A DNA stretch of 64,000 bases from Endomychus coccineus (GCA_958510875.1 OY294067.1:57486039-57550038), one strand, 5' to 3'. Positions 37,748-47,605 are shown, counted from the first letter of the stretch. The notes: generated from the letters alone by a model not told the origin. Program-made: numbers and translations.

Positions 37748-37893
37748 AATATTTTCTACTCTACGAGTTTGTTCATATAGATAATTAAAACTATTCTCTA
37801 ATGGTTCTAAATCTACTATCTTAATTAAAGTCCAATAATCAATAGTGTTTTGGACATTACCTAATTTTATAGGTAGTAGTCCCGGATTTTCGG

Positions 37894-40800
37894 TTATTTT
37901 GGAGAATTCGATTTCTTGTCCGTAGGTGTGTTCTGTTGTAAGGATGGCGAGCCATCTGGAACAAGAACAGGTCGTTTCAGATTTCTTAAATGTATTTTTC
38001 GGGTTTTAGCTTCTTTTGAACAAGTAGCTACATTTTTATCATTTATATTAATCACGTCAAAAGGACCTTCGTACCTTTGAGTAGTTTTACCTCGGCGATC
38101 TAATTTAGAATAAACTTGATCTACATTAGTAAACTGCGATTCATTCGTATTAGTATTACGTTTAGTTTGGATTCTAATTTTTTCTTGTTCAATTTCCTCT
38201 TTGACTTTGTCATAAGTTAATGCTATCTTTTTTCTGTGGGATTGAATGTACTCCTGTAATAATTTCTTTTGATCGTCTAAGTCATAAATGTCTTTGTTTT
38301 GTGCATGTCCGATTGTAAGTTCCATTGGTGTATAACCTGTCGATGAGTGTATCGTATTATTATATGCTATGAGAGCATAACTTATTAGTTGCTTAATAGG
38401 ATCTTTATTCTTTTCTTGTCGCATTAATCTGATATGTTCAATAATAGTACAATGGAATCTCTCAACTATTCCATTCGAAGGTGGATTTCCAGGGGTAATG
38501 AAGTGGATGTTTATTTTATGTAACTCTAGTAATTGTTGAACTGTTTCGGAATTAAACTCAGATCCGTTATCCATTACTATGGTTTCAGGTACGCCATAAT
38601 AGGTAAAGTAAGTAATAAATGAATTAACTGTCTCGATAGAATTTTTTGAAGTTATAGGAATTGCTTGTCCTAGTTTTGAAAATGCATCTACTAAAGTAAC
38701 ATAGTTTTGTCCTTCGATAGTGAATGTATCAGCATGTATAATTTGGAAAGGTTTGTTTGGCGTCTCCGTTAACATTATAGGGATTTTTGGAGGATTCCTG
38801 TCATATTTTGCCTTTTGGCATTTTTCGCATTTATTTATAAAGGTGGCTATTTTAATTTTCATATCAGGAAAGTAATATTTGTTCGTAATTTGTTTGAGAG
38901 TTTCAGTGATACCTCGGTGATTGGTTTTACCAGTATGATAGTTGCTTATAACATTTGTTATTTCTTCGTCATCTATAAGTGGTATCTTATGCTTCTTACA
39001 ACTAATAATTTTAGGTGCATTATTATTAAATAATCTTATGTATATAGAACTAAAATCTTTATACATTTTCTCTTGATCAAAATTAAAATAATAAGTTTTA
39101 TTAGCTGCAGTATAATTTTTTAAGAATTTTATAATTTCGTCCTCATTATTATTCCTTGAAATCTGTATAAAGTATTTATTGTTTTTACCTACTTTGACAT
39201 GTTTTACGTCTCTAGGATTCATTGAAACTGTTGTTATGAAATATTGGTTTGGTTTTGCTTCAATTGCATCTTCCGAAATTGGGATACCATTTTTTGGTTC
39301 GATATTTATATTTGAATGAGAACTATCGGAAATGGTGTCTAACATTGGGATTTCAGATAATGATATAGGTAGACTTGTATCATCAATTACAAAATCGGGT
39401 TGTTCTAGAATTCTGTCTAATGTACCGGGTGAAAGTGTTGCTATTTCCGATAATAGATTTTCATCTTCATCGAGATTTGGCATAATTGAGTCTTTGTCAT
39501 TGTCATTTGGGTTAGATTTAGTCATAGCATTTATTAATATTCGTGAAAGAGAATCAGCGTTTGTGTTATAACGACCCTTCTTATATATTATTTCATAGTT
39601 GAATTCTTCTAGTTTTAGTCGCCATCGTACAAGCTTGGAATTGGGCTCTTTCAATTTCATCAGCCACACAAGCGGGCGGTGATCGGTATATACATAGAAC
39701 TTTCGGCCGAATAGATAGGGACGAAAATATTTCGTTGCCCAAACTATTGCTAGGAGTTCTTTTTCAATAGTTGAATAACGTTGTTCCGTTTCGTTGAGGG
39801 TTCTCGATGCATAGCACACAGGTTTATCGCTGCCTATGTTTCCTTGGGAAAGCACAGCACCTAATGCTACATTTGACGCATCCGTCGTAAGAATAAACGG
39901 TTGGTCAAAGTTCGGGTATTGCAAAATTGGATAGTTCGTCAAAATTTGTTTACATTTTTCAAATGCATCGATGAACTCTGGAGTCTGCTCGATTTTCGCA
40001 TTTTTCTTTAGGCATCTTGTCATGGGTTTTGTGAGCTTAGCGAAGTCCTTTATGAACTTTCGGTAGTATCCGACTAAACCAAGAAAGCCTTTAATTTCCT
40101 TTGTGGTCTTAGGTAGTGGATATTGTACTACAGCCTTAATTTTGTCTGGATTTGGTTGAACTCCATCCGATGTTATGACGTGTCCAAGATAAGCGACTTC
40201 TTTGCTGAGGAACTCGCTTTTATCTAATTGTATCTTTAGATTTGCGTTCCGTAGTCGTTCAAATACTTCTTTCAAACGTGTCAAATGTTCCTGTAACGAA
40301 GTTGAGAATATTATTATGTCATCTAAATAGACAAAACACTTCTCATTTTGGATTCCTCTGAGGATGTTATCCATTATGCGTTGAAACGTCGCTGGTGCAT
40401 TACGTAGCCCAAATGGCATACGTTTGAACTCGTAATGGCCATTTTCCGTGCTAAACGCTGTTTTTTCGATGTCTTCCGGTGCCATTTCTACCTGGTGGTA
40501 GCCAGAGGCAAGGTCCAAAGTAGTGAAATACTGACTTTTGCCAAGTTTGTCCAGTATATCTGTGATATTTGGAAGTGGGTATTTATCTTCCACGAGTTTT
40601 TCATTAATTTTCCGATAGTCAATGGCCATGCGCCATTTCTTTTTACCGCTGGAGTCTGTCTTCTTTGGCACTATCAATACAGGGCAACTCCATGGCGAAC
40701 ATGAAGGTTGTATGATGTCTTGTTTAAGTAACGTATCGATTTGATTACGTACTTCTGCTTGATGGACGTGAGGTAACCTGTATGATTTTACAAATATGGG

Positions 40801-41718
40801 GTTTTCGTCAGTTAAGCGTAATTTGTGTTTTACTTTGTTGGTAAAGGATAAAGGTATTTTTTCACAATAGAATATATCTTTATATTCTTCGCAAAGTTCT
40901 TGTATTGCTTGTTTTTCCTCGGCATTCATATGATCTAAACGTAAAGAGTTAAGATTTTCGGTTTGAATATTCTCGATTTCCGATGGATATTCAATATCCA
41001 TTGGTTCTTCAAAATTGTTAGCATATTCCGTATGATTACAAGAAATTTCATTGTATTCGTCAATTTCTAAAGGTTCGCGTATTATTATTTCAACAGGATT
41101 ATTATTAGAATTTGTTACCGTAGTTGTCGCAAATTTATTATCTATTTTAACTAAAGAGGTAGGTACTTCTACTCCTGGTCGAAATGTAATTTTATTTAAT
41201 ACTCCGTATTTGTTGTTTGTATTGACTGGAATTTTTATGACTCTTTCTGTACGAGGTTCGATAGTTATTTTAAAATTTTGAATAGGAGTATGTTTCAAAG
41301 ATTTGGTGTTATTTTCGGATTCTGATTCTTTTATAATATGAATTGGAATTTTTGTTCTTTCTGTTATCAACAAATTATTGTCGAAATCGAGTGTTGCTTT
41401 TAATTTTTTTAGTAGATCTAATCCAATGAGTCCATGATATTGCGAGTTTACATCAAATACGTAAAACTTGTGTTTTAAATCGCCAGTATTAAATATTTTC
41501 GGTAAGGGAATATTTACTGTTGTATCATGACTACTAACTTGATGTACCGACTGTATTTTAAAGAGTTCTTGTCTTTTATAATTACTATAAAATTTTTCTA
41601 CAACGTTATTATTTATTAGAGACTTCATAGATCCGGTGTCTATCATAAGTTTAAGATTAACATTTGGTATAATTATGAACGGTAAGCGGGGATTATTATC
41701 GTTATTTAAATGTATCAA
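37894..41718 (-). CDS. pol: pol: protease, reverse transcriptase, RNase H, integrase
   Basis: 1274 aa with all catalytic blocks visible. Aspartic protease LMIDTGS. RT: LDLASGYHQVEM and FVYLDDIIIF (YLDD). RNase H: LTTDASN, EKELLAIVW and YTDHRPL. Integrase: an HHCC zinc finger (H...H...CEKCQKAK) and the D,D,E residues in HADTFT, MDNGSEF and NGIVERFH. The ORF opens at a TTG, not an ATG; its frame is -1 relative to gag and overlaps gag's end, so it is expected to be made as Gag-Pol by ribosomal frameshifting. Nothing is missing. Confidence 0.97.
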   Translation of the reverse strand: MIHLNNDNNPRLPFIIIPNVNLKLMIDTGSMKSLINNNVVEKFYSNYKRQELFKIQSVHQVSSHDTTVNIPLPKIFNTGDLKHKFYVFDVNSQYHGLIGLDLLKKLKATLDFDNNLLITERTKIPIHIIKESESENNTKSLKHTPIQNFKITIEPRTERVIKIPVNTNNKYGVLNKITFRPGVEVPTSLVKIDNKFATTTVTNSNNNPVEIIIREPLEIDEYNEISCNHTEYANNFEEPMDIEYPSEIENIQTENLNSLRLDHMNAEEKQAIQELCEEYKDIFYCEKIPLSFTNKVKHKLRLTDENPIFVKSYRLPHVHQAEVRNQIDTLLKQDIIQPSCSPWSCPVLIVPKKTDSSGKKKWRMAIDYRKINEKLVEDKYPLPNITDILDKLGKSQYFTTLDLASGYHQVEMAPEDIEKTAFSTENGHYEFKRMPFGLRNAPATFQRIMDNILRGIQNEKCFVYLDDIIIFSTSLQEHLTRLKEVFERLRNANLKIQLDKSEFLSKEVAYLGHVITSDGVQPNPDKIKAVVQYPLPKTTKEIKGFLGLVGYYRKFIKDFAKLTKPMTRCLKKNAKIEQTPEFIDAFEKCKQILTNYPILQYPNFDQPFILTTDASNVALGAVLSQGNIGSDKPVCYASRTLNETEQRYSTIEKELLAIVWATKYFRPYLFGRKFYVYTDHRPLVWLMKLKEPNSKLVRWRLKLEEFNYEIIYKKGRYNTNADSLSRILINAMTKSNPNDNDKDSIMPNLDEDENLLSEIATLSPGTLDRILEQPDFVIDDTSLPISLSEIPMLDTISDSSHSNINIEPKNGIPISEDAIEAKPNQYFITTVSMNPRDVKHVKVGKNNKYFIQISRNNNEDEIIKFLKNYTAANKTYYFNFDQEKMYKDFSSIYIRLFNNNAPKIISCKKHKIPLIDDEEITNVISNYHTGKTNHRGITETLKQITNKYYFPDMKIKIATFINKCEKCQKAKYDRNPPKIPIMLTETPNKPFQIIHADTFTIEGQNYVTLVDAFSKLGQAIPITSKNSIETVNSFITYFTYYGVPETIVMDNGSEFNSETVQQLLELHKINIHFITPGNPPSNGIVERFHCTIIEHIRLMRQEKNKDPIKQLISYALIAYNNTIHSSTGYTPMELTIGHAQNKDIYDLDDQKKLLQEYIQSHRKKIALTYDKVKEEIEQEKIRIQTKRNTNTNESQFTNVDQVYSKLDRRGKTTQRYEGPFDVININDKNVATCSKEAKTRKIHLRNLKRPVLVPDGSPSLQQNTPTDKKSNSPK

Positions 41719-43013
41719 GGTTGATCGGGTAGGTTGAGGTCTAATTGAAAATTTTCCGATTCGACTTCGAAACTATGTTCGTCAGTGTCATAAAATTGAG
41801 AATCTTCTGATTGTATTTGAGTTTCTTGCGAATATTCTTCGCAATATGGTGTCATGTATGTCTCGTTTTCGTCTTCAACTTCCTGATGATAAAGTTCTTC
41901 CGAAATCCATTTTGTTTGTGGACGTACGGTATTTGTTATATGTGTCATATTACGGGTTGACGTTTGCATAGGAGTTGGTTTATAATTTGGTCTAAAATTA
42001 TTATTCGATTGGTGAAAGTTTCGAACTGTTCTATTTGGTCCATTATTGAAATTATTTTGTCCTGCGTACATTTTACCTGTGGGGGTTTGAGGGGCTAGTC
42101 TGTTAAAATTTTGTTGTTGATTATTTGAGTTAAATCGATTTGTTGGTACGTAATTGAGCGATCGGGATTGTGGCATATTGCTTGCTTGGTTATTAGCAAA
42201 ATGGGGTACAAAATTATTGAATTGTCTAGGTGGTGCAATTGGTTGTTTTGCTCTATCAAAGTTATTGCAATTTTTATTAAATGGAACATTAGTTGAAGGT
42301 TTATAATGTTTGTCTGCATAAGAGAAGTTCTCTTCTTCAATGACCATGCTCATAGCGTGTTCTAAGTTTATGGGTTTTTGTAACCGCACTGCGAGACCTA
42401 ATTGTCCTGATAATCCATGTAGGAAAGTTTGTAAGGCTAGATTATCGTAAATTTCATTTTTGACATTTCTGATATTTTCATCAGGGATAGTCAAACGCAA
42501 TTTAGTTTGTAGCAAGCTTCGAACATCTTGCACTCGCATTCCAAATTGATTGGGTTGTTCACGAGGTTCTGGTTTTAAGCACATTAAGTCGCGTACTAAA
42601 CAGTCCTCATTACGCTGGTCCGCAAAGTATTGCAAAAGTAATTTTTTTATATTTGGCCAGTTTGTTGCGTCTTCACGACTGCCAACTAATATTTTAGCTC
42701 TTCCTTCAAGTTTACCTATGATTACCCTAAGTAACCATTCATTACGTGGATTCGCAGCATTATTGCGATCTATAAAGGTTGTTAATAAATTTTCGCATGC
42801 AGATATAAATATTGCAAGAGTGGTTTTATCACCATCGTAACTAGGGATAGCATTCAGATGATAATTTTGTAAATCAGCCATTATTAGTGATTGATTGATA
42901 TTATGAAAATTTCTATTTATTCTGTTAGTTCTGATAGGACTCCTGTCACGAATTGTTTGTGAATTATTTACGTCACAATTAAACTCTTCAGATTCAGAAT
43001 CTGATAAATTCAT
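41715..43013 (-). CDS. gag: gag: errantivirus capsid protein
   Basis: 432 aa. The central part (AIPSYDGDKTTLAIFISACE, then ATNWPNIKKLLLQYF, then RDLMCLKPEPREQPNQF) follows the gypsy-type capsid pattern. The C-terminal third is rich in Asn, Gln and Pro, and no CCHC zinc knuckle is present, as is usual for errantiviruses. It starts at ATG 43013-43011, about 290 nt inside the 5' LTR, and stops at TGA 41717-41715. Confidence 0.9.
   Translation of the reverse strand: MNLSDSESEEFNCDVNNSQTIRDRSPIRTNRINRNFHNINQSLIMADLQNYHLNAIPSYDGDKTTLAIFISACENLLTTFIDRNNAANPRNEWLLRVIIGKLEGRAKILVGSREDATNWPNIKKLLLQYFADQRNEDCLVRDLMCLKPEPREQPNQFGMRVQDVRSLLQTKLRLTIPDENIRNVKNEIYDNLALQTFLHGLSGQLGLAVRLQKPINLEHAMSMVIEEENFSYADKHYKPSTNVPFNKNCNNFDRAKQPIAPPRQFNNFVPHFANNQASNMPQSRSLNYVPTNRFNSNNQQQNFNRLAPQTPTGKMYAGQNNFNNGPNRTVRNFHQSNNNFRPNYKPTPMQTSTRNMTHITNTVRPQTKWISEELYHQEVEDENETYMTPYCEEYSQETQIQSEDSQFYDTDEHSFEVESENFQLDLNLPDQP
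41748..41754 (-). promoter_or_regulatory. Predicted -1 ribosomal frameshift site A AAU UUU between gag and pol
   Basis: In gag's frame the codons GAA AAT TTT contain the canonical X XXY YYZ heptamer. Slipping back one base at this point enters the pol frame, which is open from here through the TTG at 41718. The gag stop is 31 nt downstream of the heptamer. A downstream stimulatory structure was not assessed. Confidence 0.75.
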
Positions 43014-43291
43014 GGGATTTATTAATTATAGGATGAATTTGAATGAATGGGATTCAATGAGAAATTTACTCACATTAGTAGAGTTGTTTTCATCTTCTCT
43101 TTGCTTTCTTTCTTAACTATAGAAGCTTCGACGATGTGGTTTTTACTTCTACGGCTTCGGCGATGTGGTCCTAGGCCCTGGTGACAATTTTCGTTTGTCC
43201 GAACTTGTAAGCAAATTATTGAAATAAACCGATTTCACTGTCGTTTTCGCAAAAGTTCCAGAAATGCACAGAAAAACCGTCTTACAATCCT

Positions 43292-43304
43292 ACCGACTGC
43301 GCCA
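43292..43304 (-). other. Primer binding site, tRNA-Ser type
   Basis: In element orientation the sequence after the 5' LTR is (T)GGCGCAGTCGGTAGG. TGGCGCAGTCG is complementary to the 3' end expected for insect tRNA-Ser, the primer of the 17.6/297 group. Confidence 0.75.
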
Positions 43305-43524
43305 GTTATATGTCGTGGTATAACGAAAAGCTTTTTAAAAAAACTTTATTTGAATTAATACAAAATTATTAATGTGTGAAACTAAAACATCTACACAAGG
43401 CGAAGTAGAGAAATAGAATGAATTATTATATTAAAGTACATTATGTGTTGGCATATAAAAGTAATGTCAGCAATGATAAAGTCTATCGTATTACGGAGAA
43501 TCATCACTTGTAGGCGATGTAACA
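43304..43524 (-). repeat. Errantivirus 5' LTR (221 bp)
   Basis: Identical to the 3' LTR; CCCT duplication follows at 43525-43528. Confidence 0.95.
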
Positions 43525-43620
43525 CCCTGAAGATGCCACCTGTAATAATTGGCGAAACCTGGGCATCGAATCGAGCTATTCGGACGTGGAATCCATCCGG
43601 AAGACAAGATTTCTCCACAT

Positions 43621-44040
43621 TATATTAGCGTTATGTTAATCTATGATACAACAGATTAATTATTTCAATGAAACTGTGTGAAGTTACACTTCGATGACGT
43701 AGTATGACGTCATTCAAATCATAATATAAGAATGTCGGACCATTCTACGTATTAAATGAATAATATTCATAACCAGAGAAACAATGTTGTCTTGATGGTG
43801 AAATAAAATACTATAGATCCATTTGAAAAACTGGAGATGGTTGTTAGAACTATCACTTGCAACAAGGCTACCGCGCCAAAAAACTATATAGTCCTCCTTT
43901 CAGTGGGGCTGCAAAATTTCCAATCCTTCACATCAACAGGCGCGGCGTAATCGTCTCCACAATGGGTAGATACGAAAGCACATACAGACATATCAAGAAG
44001 AGTCTAGATCAAGGCTTACCAACCTGTGGGTTGCGACCCT
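43621..44040. other. Intergenic, unassigned
   Basis: Between the Penelope end and the hAT relic. The stretch near 44010-44060 (ACCAACCTGTGGGTTGCGACCC) looks like hAT terminal/subterminal DNA. Confidence 0.4.
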
Positions 44041-44870
44041 AATTGGGGTGGCCAGAAAAAAATGTGGGTACGTGGAGCACCAGTAGCTAAAAAATTATCA
44101 CCAGAATTGAACGAAGTACTTTACGTTGCTGTTAAAGTAATTAATTTTATGAAAGGTCGAGCTCTATACAGTCGAATTTTCGCAAACCTATAGAAAGAAA
44201 TGAACTCGGATTATCATGCATCTCATGAGGAAGGAGCTTAAACAGGTAGTTCCAATTGAAAGATGAGAACTCAGCAAGAATCAGATTTCATTCAATTATT
44301 TGACAATGAATTTTAGCTTTCCAAATTGTACCAATTGGCAGATCTATTTGAAAAGTTAGATGATCACAAAGAGCAGATTATAACGTATTTAAGATCAAAA
44401 GCGAAATTCTTGGTTTTGCCAAAAAAAGGGAAATTTTAAAAGACAGGGTGAAAAATAGAGCTATAGAAATGTTTACTTCCACCAATGAATTCCCCCATAG
44501 GAATAACATCTGTTTGTTTTCCATCTGTCGATCTTGAAAAGGAGATTTGGGTTCGGAATCCGTTCTTGATAGAAATGGGAAAAATGAGCCATTTGTCACT
44601 TAAATCCCAAGAAGGGTTCTCAGATCTATCCAGAGACCAAAGTCTGGAGAAAGAATTCTCGAAAGGCATCTGAACAAATTTTGGCTTGGAGTTCAGGGAG
44701 ACTCTTCAGAAATTTCTCAACTAGCGCTTGATGTACTTCTTCCATTTAGTACCACTTACCTCTGTGAAACAGCATTTTCGACACTGACCTTTAATAAATT
44801 TAAATATCGATCAAGCCTACAGGATGTTCAAAAAGCACTCCGTCCTGCCATTTCAAAGATTACAGATGCA
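44041..44870 (+). pseudogene. hAT (Buster/ZBED-like) transposase relic
   Basis: Early part: KLSPELNEVLYVAVKVINF, then ALYSRIFANL and KEMNSDYHA, the pattern FVK.R.L.SRLF..LC.EM…, of vertebrate/insect hAT ZBED-like transposases. End: LALDVLLPFSTTYLCETAFS followed by FNKFKYRSSLQDVQKALRP, the hAT C-terminal dimerisation domain. Frames are broken by several stops and shifts. No intact TIRs recognised. Confidence 0.75.
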
Positions 44871-44959
44871 CTGAAGCAGTTTGTAAAGATTTTCCAGAAT
44901 ATATCATACCGCCTTCTCATCTAGAGCCCCTATACATCCAATGAAGTCAGAGGTGCAAG

Positions 44960-45480
44960 ACAGAGACAGGTTGACGCAGTTAATGGAGATCTTTCAGAGA
45001 TTTTGAAATTGGCATCTGATAATCTAGTAGAGTTAAATGCAACCAAAGCTAAAGCTTGCGTCTTCATCAGGGAGGAGGATGCCACTAGCCCTAATATGAT
45101 AATGTCAGATACAACCGTTCCTAGAGTACTGCTCACTTGTCTGAAGTTAGGCTCTCAAACGTACGCTGAAGCTCTTGGATTGCATCCAGAAGAGAGCTAT
45201 CCATTTGATTGATGATGTCACACTCACGAGTTCATTTACCTCTCTAGAACATCGTAGAAAGAGGGGAGATCTCTCAATTTTCTATACATATTTCCATGGC
45301 CAGTGTTCATCAACAATCTCATCGGTTGTTCCACCACGAAAAATTCCAAATAGGTGCACTAGACGACTTCAAACTAGTCACCCCTTCATTGTGAAGCTCG
45401 AGACCTGCGGAGCTTTTTTCCACCAGACTTCTTCTATCGACAGCGAAGTTGTGAAACTCTTTACCTAGTGAAGTCTTTCC
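44960..45480 (+). pseudogene. LINE ORF2 C-terminal fragment
   Basis: Segments NATKAKACVFIREEDA, LGSQTYAEALGLHPEESY, IQKRAIHLIDDVTL, SLEHRRKRGDLSIFYTYFHG and SHPFIVKLET give, in order, the conserved C-terminal pattern of a LINE family (QRRAIRLI…SL.HRR..GDL.LFYRY..G.CS). Two frames are involved. A more decayed relative is at 19340-19640. Confidence 0.75.
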
Positions 45481-45645
45481 TTATGCCCATAACCTTCAAG
45501 CCTTCGACAAAATTCTAATGCCTATCTCTTCTCCCAAGATTCCACCGCTGGCTCACACGATGTTCCTCGAATATTATAGTCAAACTTTCGTGTAGTCAAA
45601 GTATAAAAAAAACTTGGTTAATTGTGCACAGCTTTGTTTCCAAAA

Positions 45646-45880
45646 AGTTCTATACTAGAGGAGACAAGAGTGCCTTTCACCCAATATTTTCACGGGCCAT
45701 CTACTTTTACTGTACGGTACTGTCCAGCAACTGCCCGCGACTCTCCCAGTCCTTTGCGACAACCTAACTGTTCGTTAATATTCATTGCGCGCGCTGGAAA
45801 AAAGACGAGTAGGGATATCCCAAGTAATACCGCCCGTTTGAATGGAGAAAGGTATAGCTTGTCTCCTCTAGTATAGAACT
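45646..45880. mobile_element. Small TIR element (MITE, ~235 bp)
   Basis: AGTTCTATACTAGAGGAGACAAG at the left is mirrored by CTTGTCTCCTCTAGTATAGAACT at the right (23-bp perfect TIR). CTTTGTTT occurs 6 bp outside the left end and directly after the right end, suggesting an 8-bp target duplication (hAT or P type) if the left TIR carries CCAAAA in addition. No ORF. Confidence 0.75.
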
Positions 45881-45889
45881 CTTTGTTTG

Positions 45890-46370
45890 TTTCCTTACAT
45901 ACCATCACTCAATTAGAGCAATATTAGAAACATTTTGTAATAAATTTTAGTTCAAACAATGAAACTTGCGGATTAAAAGAAAAAAATTTAGATAGTTCTA
46001 ATCATCGTATTTTATTACCTAATAATCAACCATAATCTCGTCGTGGTCCTTTAATAACATATTTTTAAAGTTACCCCGACTGGCCTATAATTAAGGATGG
46101 CCGATATCAAATCGATCAACCCTGAAACGATTGAAGATGTCGATTAATCGGAAAAATGAGTCGATTCAAATCGTTTAGAATCGAATCCAAATGGTTTCGA
46201 TCGTTTAATTTGATAGTGCAACTTTCTTTGTTTATCACAAATTTTTGAAATTCATAATAAAACGGCATAAGGTTATCGAAATTTCTTTCCATCGGGTTAA
46301 TAGATAAGAAACATTGGCATGTAGTTTTTCTGTATTCAATATTTTCAATAAATTGCGCATTGTGTGATAA
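45890..46370. other. Unassigned; 46090-46210 has repeated CGATT/AATCG words mirrored at 47640-47770
   Basis: Degenerate (A/G)ATCGATT-rich sequence lies on both sides of the foldback element at 46372, so that element probably inserted into an older repeat. Confidence 0.45.
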
Positions 46371-46371
46371 T

Positions 46372-47605
46372 TAGTCCAGGCAATAAGCCGGGAAAAAGGC
46401 CATAATAAAAAAAATATATATAGTAAGCTAGAATTCCAAAACTTTTTTTGCATTTTGTTCTTAATACCCCATAGATCATTCATGACTATCAAGACCGCGG
46501 GGGTCGACCTTTCTACCCCCAAAACGGGGTCTCAACCCCTCAGAGGAGCATACTTATAAAAACAATCCAAAAGTTTAGAAAATTAATGAATCAAAAGCCG
46601 AAAATGACCCTCAGTATGTTTTTTGGGTCGTTGATCACGATTCCGCAGTTAGTTTTCTCGGAAAACTCCCTCCAGATGGGAAATTTGGGAAATTTATAAA
46701 TAATATATAATTTATAATTTTGTTGCTAAAATGACCTCTAGTAGGTATTTTGGGTCGTTGATCACGATTCAGCTGTTATTTTTCCCAAAAAACCCTCCAG
46801 ATGGGAAATTCGGCAAATTTGAGATTTTTCTGAGACGGTTATGAATAATAAAGTACAATTTTGTTGCAAAAATGACCTCTAGTAGGTTTTTTGGGTCGCT
46901 GATCAAGATTCTGCTGTTATTTTTTCTGAAAAACTCTCTCCAGATGGGAAATTTGTAGAATTTGAGATTTTCCTGAGACGGTTATCAATAATAAAGTATA
47001 ATTTTGTTGCAAAAATTACCTCTAGCAAATTTTTTGGGTCGCTGATCACGTTTCCGCTGTTATTTTTCCCAAAAAACTGTCCAGATGGAAAATTCGGGAA
47101 ATTTGATATTTTCCTGAGACGGTTATGAATAATGAAGTATAATTTTGTTGCAAAAATTACCTCTAGTAAATTTTTTGGGTCGCTGATCACGTTTCCGCTG
47201 TTATTTTTCCCAAAAAACTGTCCAGATGGAAAATTCGGGAAATTTGATATTTTCCTGAGACGGTTATGAATAATAAAGTATAATTTTGTTGCAAAATTAC
47301 CTCTAGTAGGTTTTTTGGGTCGCTGATCACGATTCCGCTGTTATTTTTACTACTACATACTAGGGGTCATTTTCGGCTCTCAATTCATTAATTTTCTAAG
47401 CTTTTGGATTGTTTTTGTAAGAATGGTCCTCTGAGGGTTTGAAACCCCGTTTTGGGGTGGGGGGGGGCAGAAAGGCCGACCCCCGCGGTCTTGATAGTCA
47501 TGCTAGTCATGAATGATCCATGGGGTATTAGGAACAAAATGCAAAACAAAATTTTTAATTCTAGCTCACTATATTTTTTTTCGGGTTCGTTGCCTGGACT
47601 AAATG
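46372..47605. mobile_element. Foldback element with TAGTCCAGGCAA ends and internal 141-bp tandem repeats
   Basis: Left end TAGTCCAGGCAATAAGCC and right end mirrored as TTGCCTGGACTA. The arms run through GTAAGCTAGAATT, GCATTTTGTTC.TAATACCCCAT, ATCATTCATGACTA, AAGACCGCGGGGGTCG and CCCCAAAACGGGGT, and AAAACAATCCAAAAG...TTTAGAAAATTAATGAAT, about 240 bp per arm. TA flanks both ends. The core is a tandem array (46625-47345). No transposase ORF. Confidence 0.8.
46600..47345 (+). repeat. Six tandem ~141-bp units
   Basis: GGGTCG(C/T)TGATCA begins at 46625, 46752, 46893, 47036, 47177 and 47317 (spacings 127, 141, 143, 141, 140). Each is followed by TTCCGCTGTTATTTTTCCC, CTCCAGATGG, CCTGAGACGGTTAT and TTTTGTTGCAAAAATGACC. 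Confidence 0.9.

Larger units (their letters stand above)
35980..43524 (-). mobile_element. Full-length errantivirus (gypsy-group LTR retrotransposon with env), apparently intact and young
   Basis: The two 221-bp LTRs (35980-36200 and 43304-43524) are identical by eye and flanked by the 4-bp duplication CCCT (35976-35979, 43525-43528). On the reverse strand come the 5' LTR, a tRNA-Ser-type primer binding site, gag (432 aa), pol (protease-RT-RNase H-integrase, 1274 aa), env (at least 504 aa), a purine tract and the 3' LTR. No stops or frameshifts interrupt the ORFs. Gag, pol and env occupy three different frames, as in the 17.6/297/gypsy group. Insertion is within a Penelope 3' UTR. Identical LTRs imply recent insertion. 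Confidence 0.95.
35438..43620 (+). mobile_element. Penelope-like element 3' part, split by an errantivirus insertion (35438-35979 and 43525-~43620)
   Basis: From 35438 the frame reads IEFPKSSKYI, then GVYSIPCSCGEVYIGEKGLT: the GIY-YIG endonuclease of Penelope-like elements (here VYS/VYIG). It continues in frameshifted form through HERC and KILEAIEILKHSNNLNQ, the usual C-terminus. The 3' UTR runs to 35979 and resumes at 43525 (CCCTGAAGATGCCACC), ending around 43616. The upstream RT part is replaced by the 723-bp array. The errantivirus sits inside this 3' UTR. Confidence 0.85.

Noticed and set aside
37894..41718. ATG start for errantivirus pol
   Set aside because: The first codon is TTG and the frame overlaps gag; frameshifting is the better explanation.
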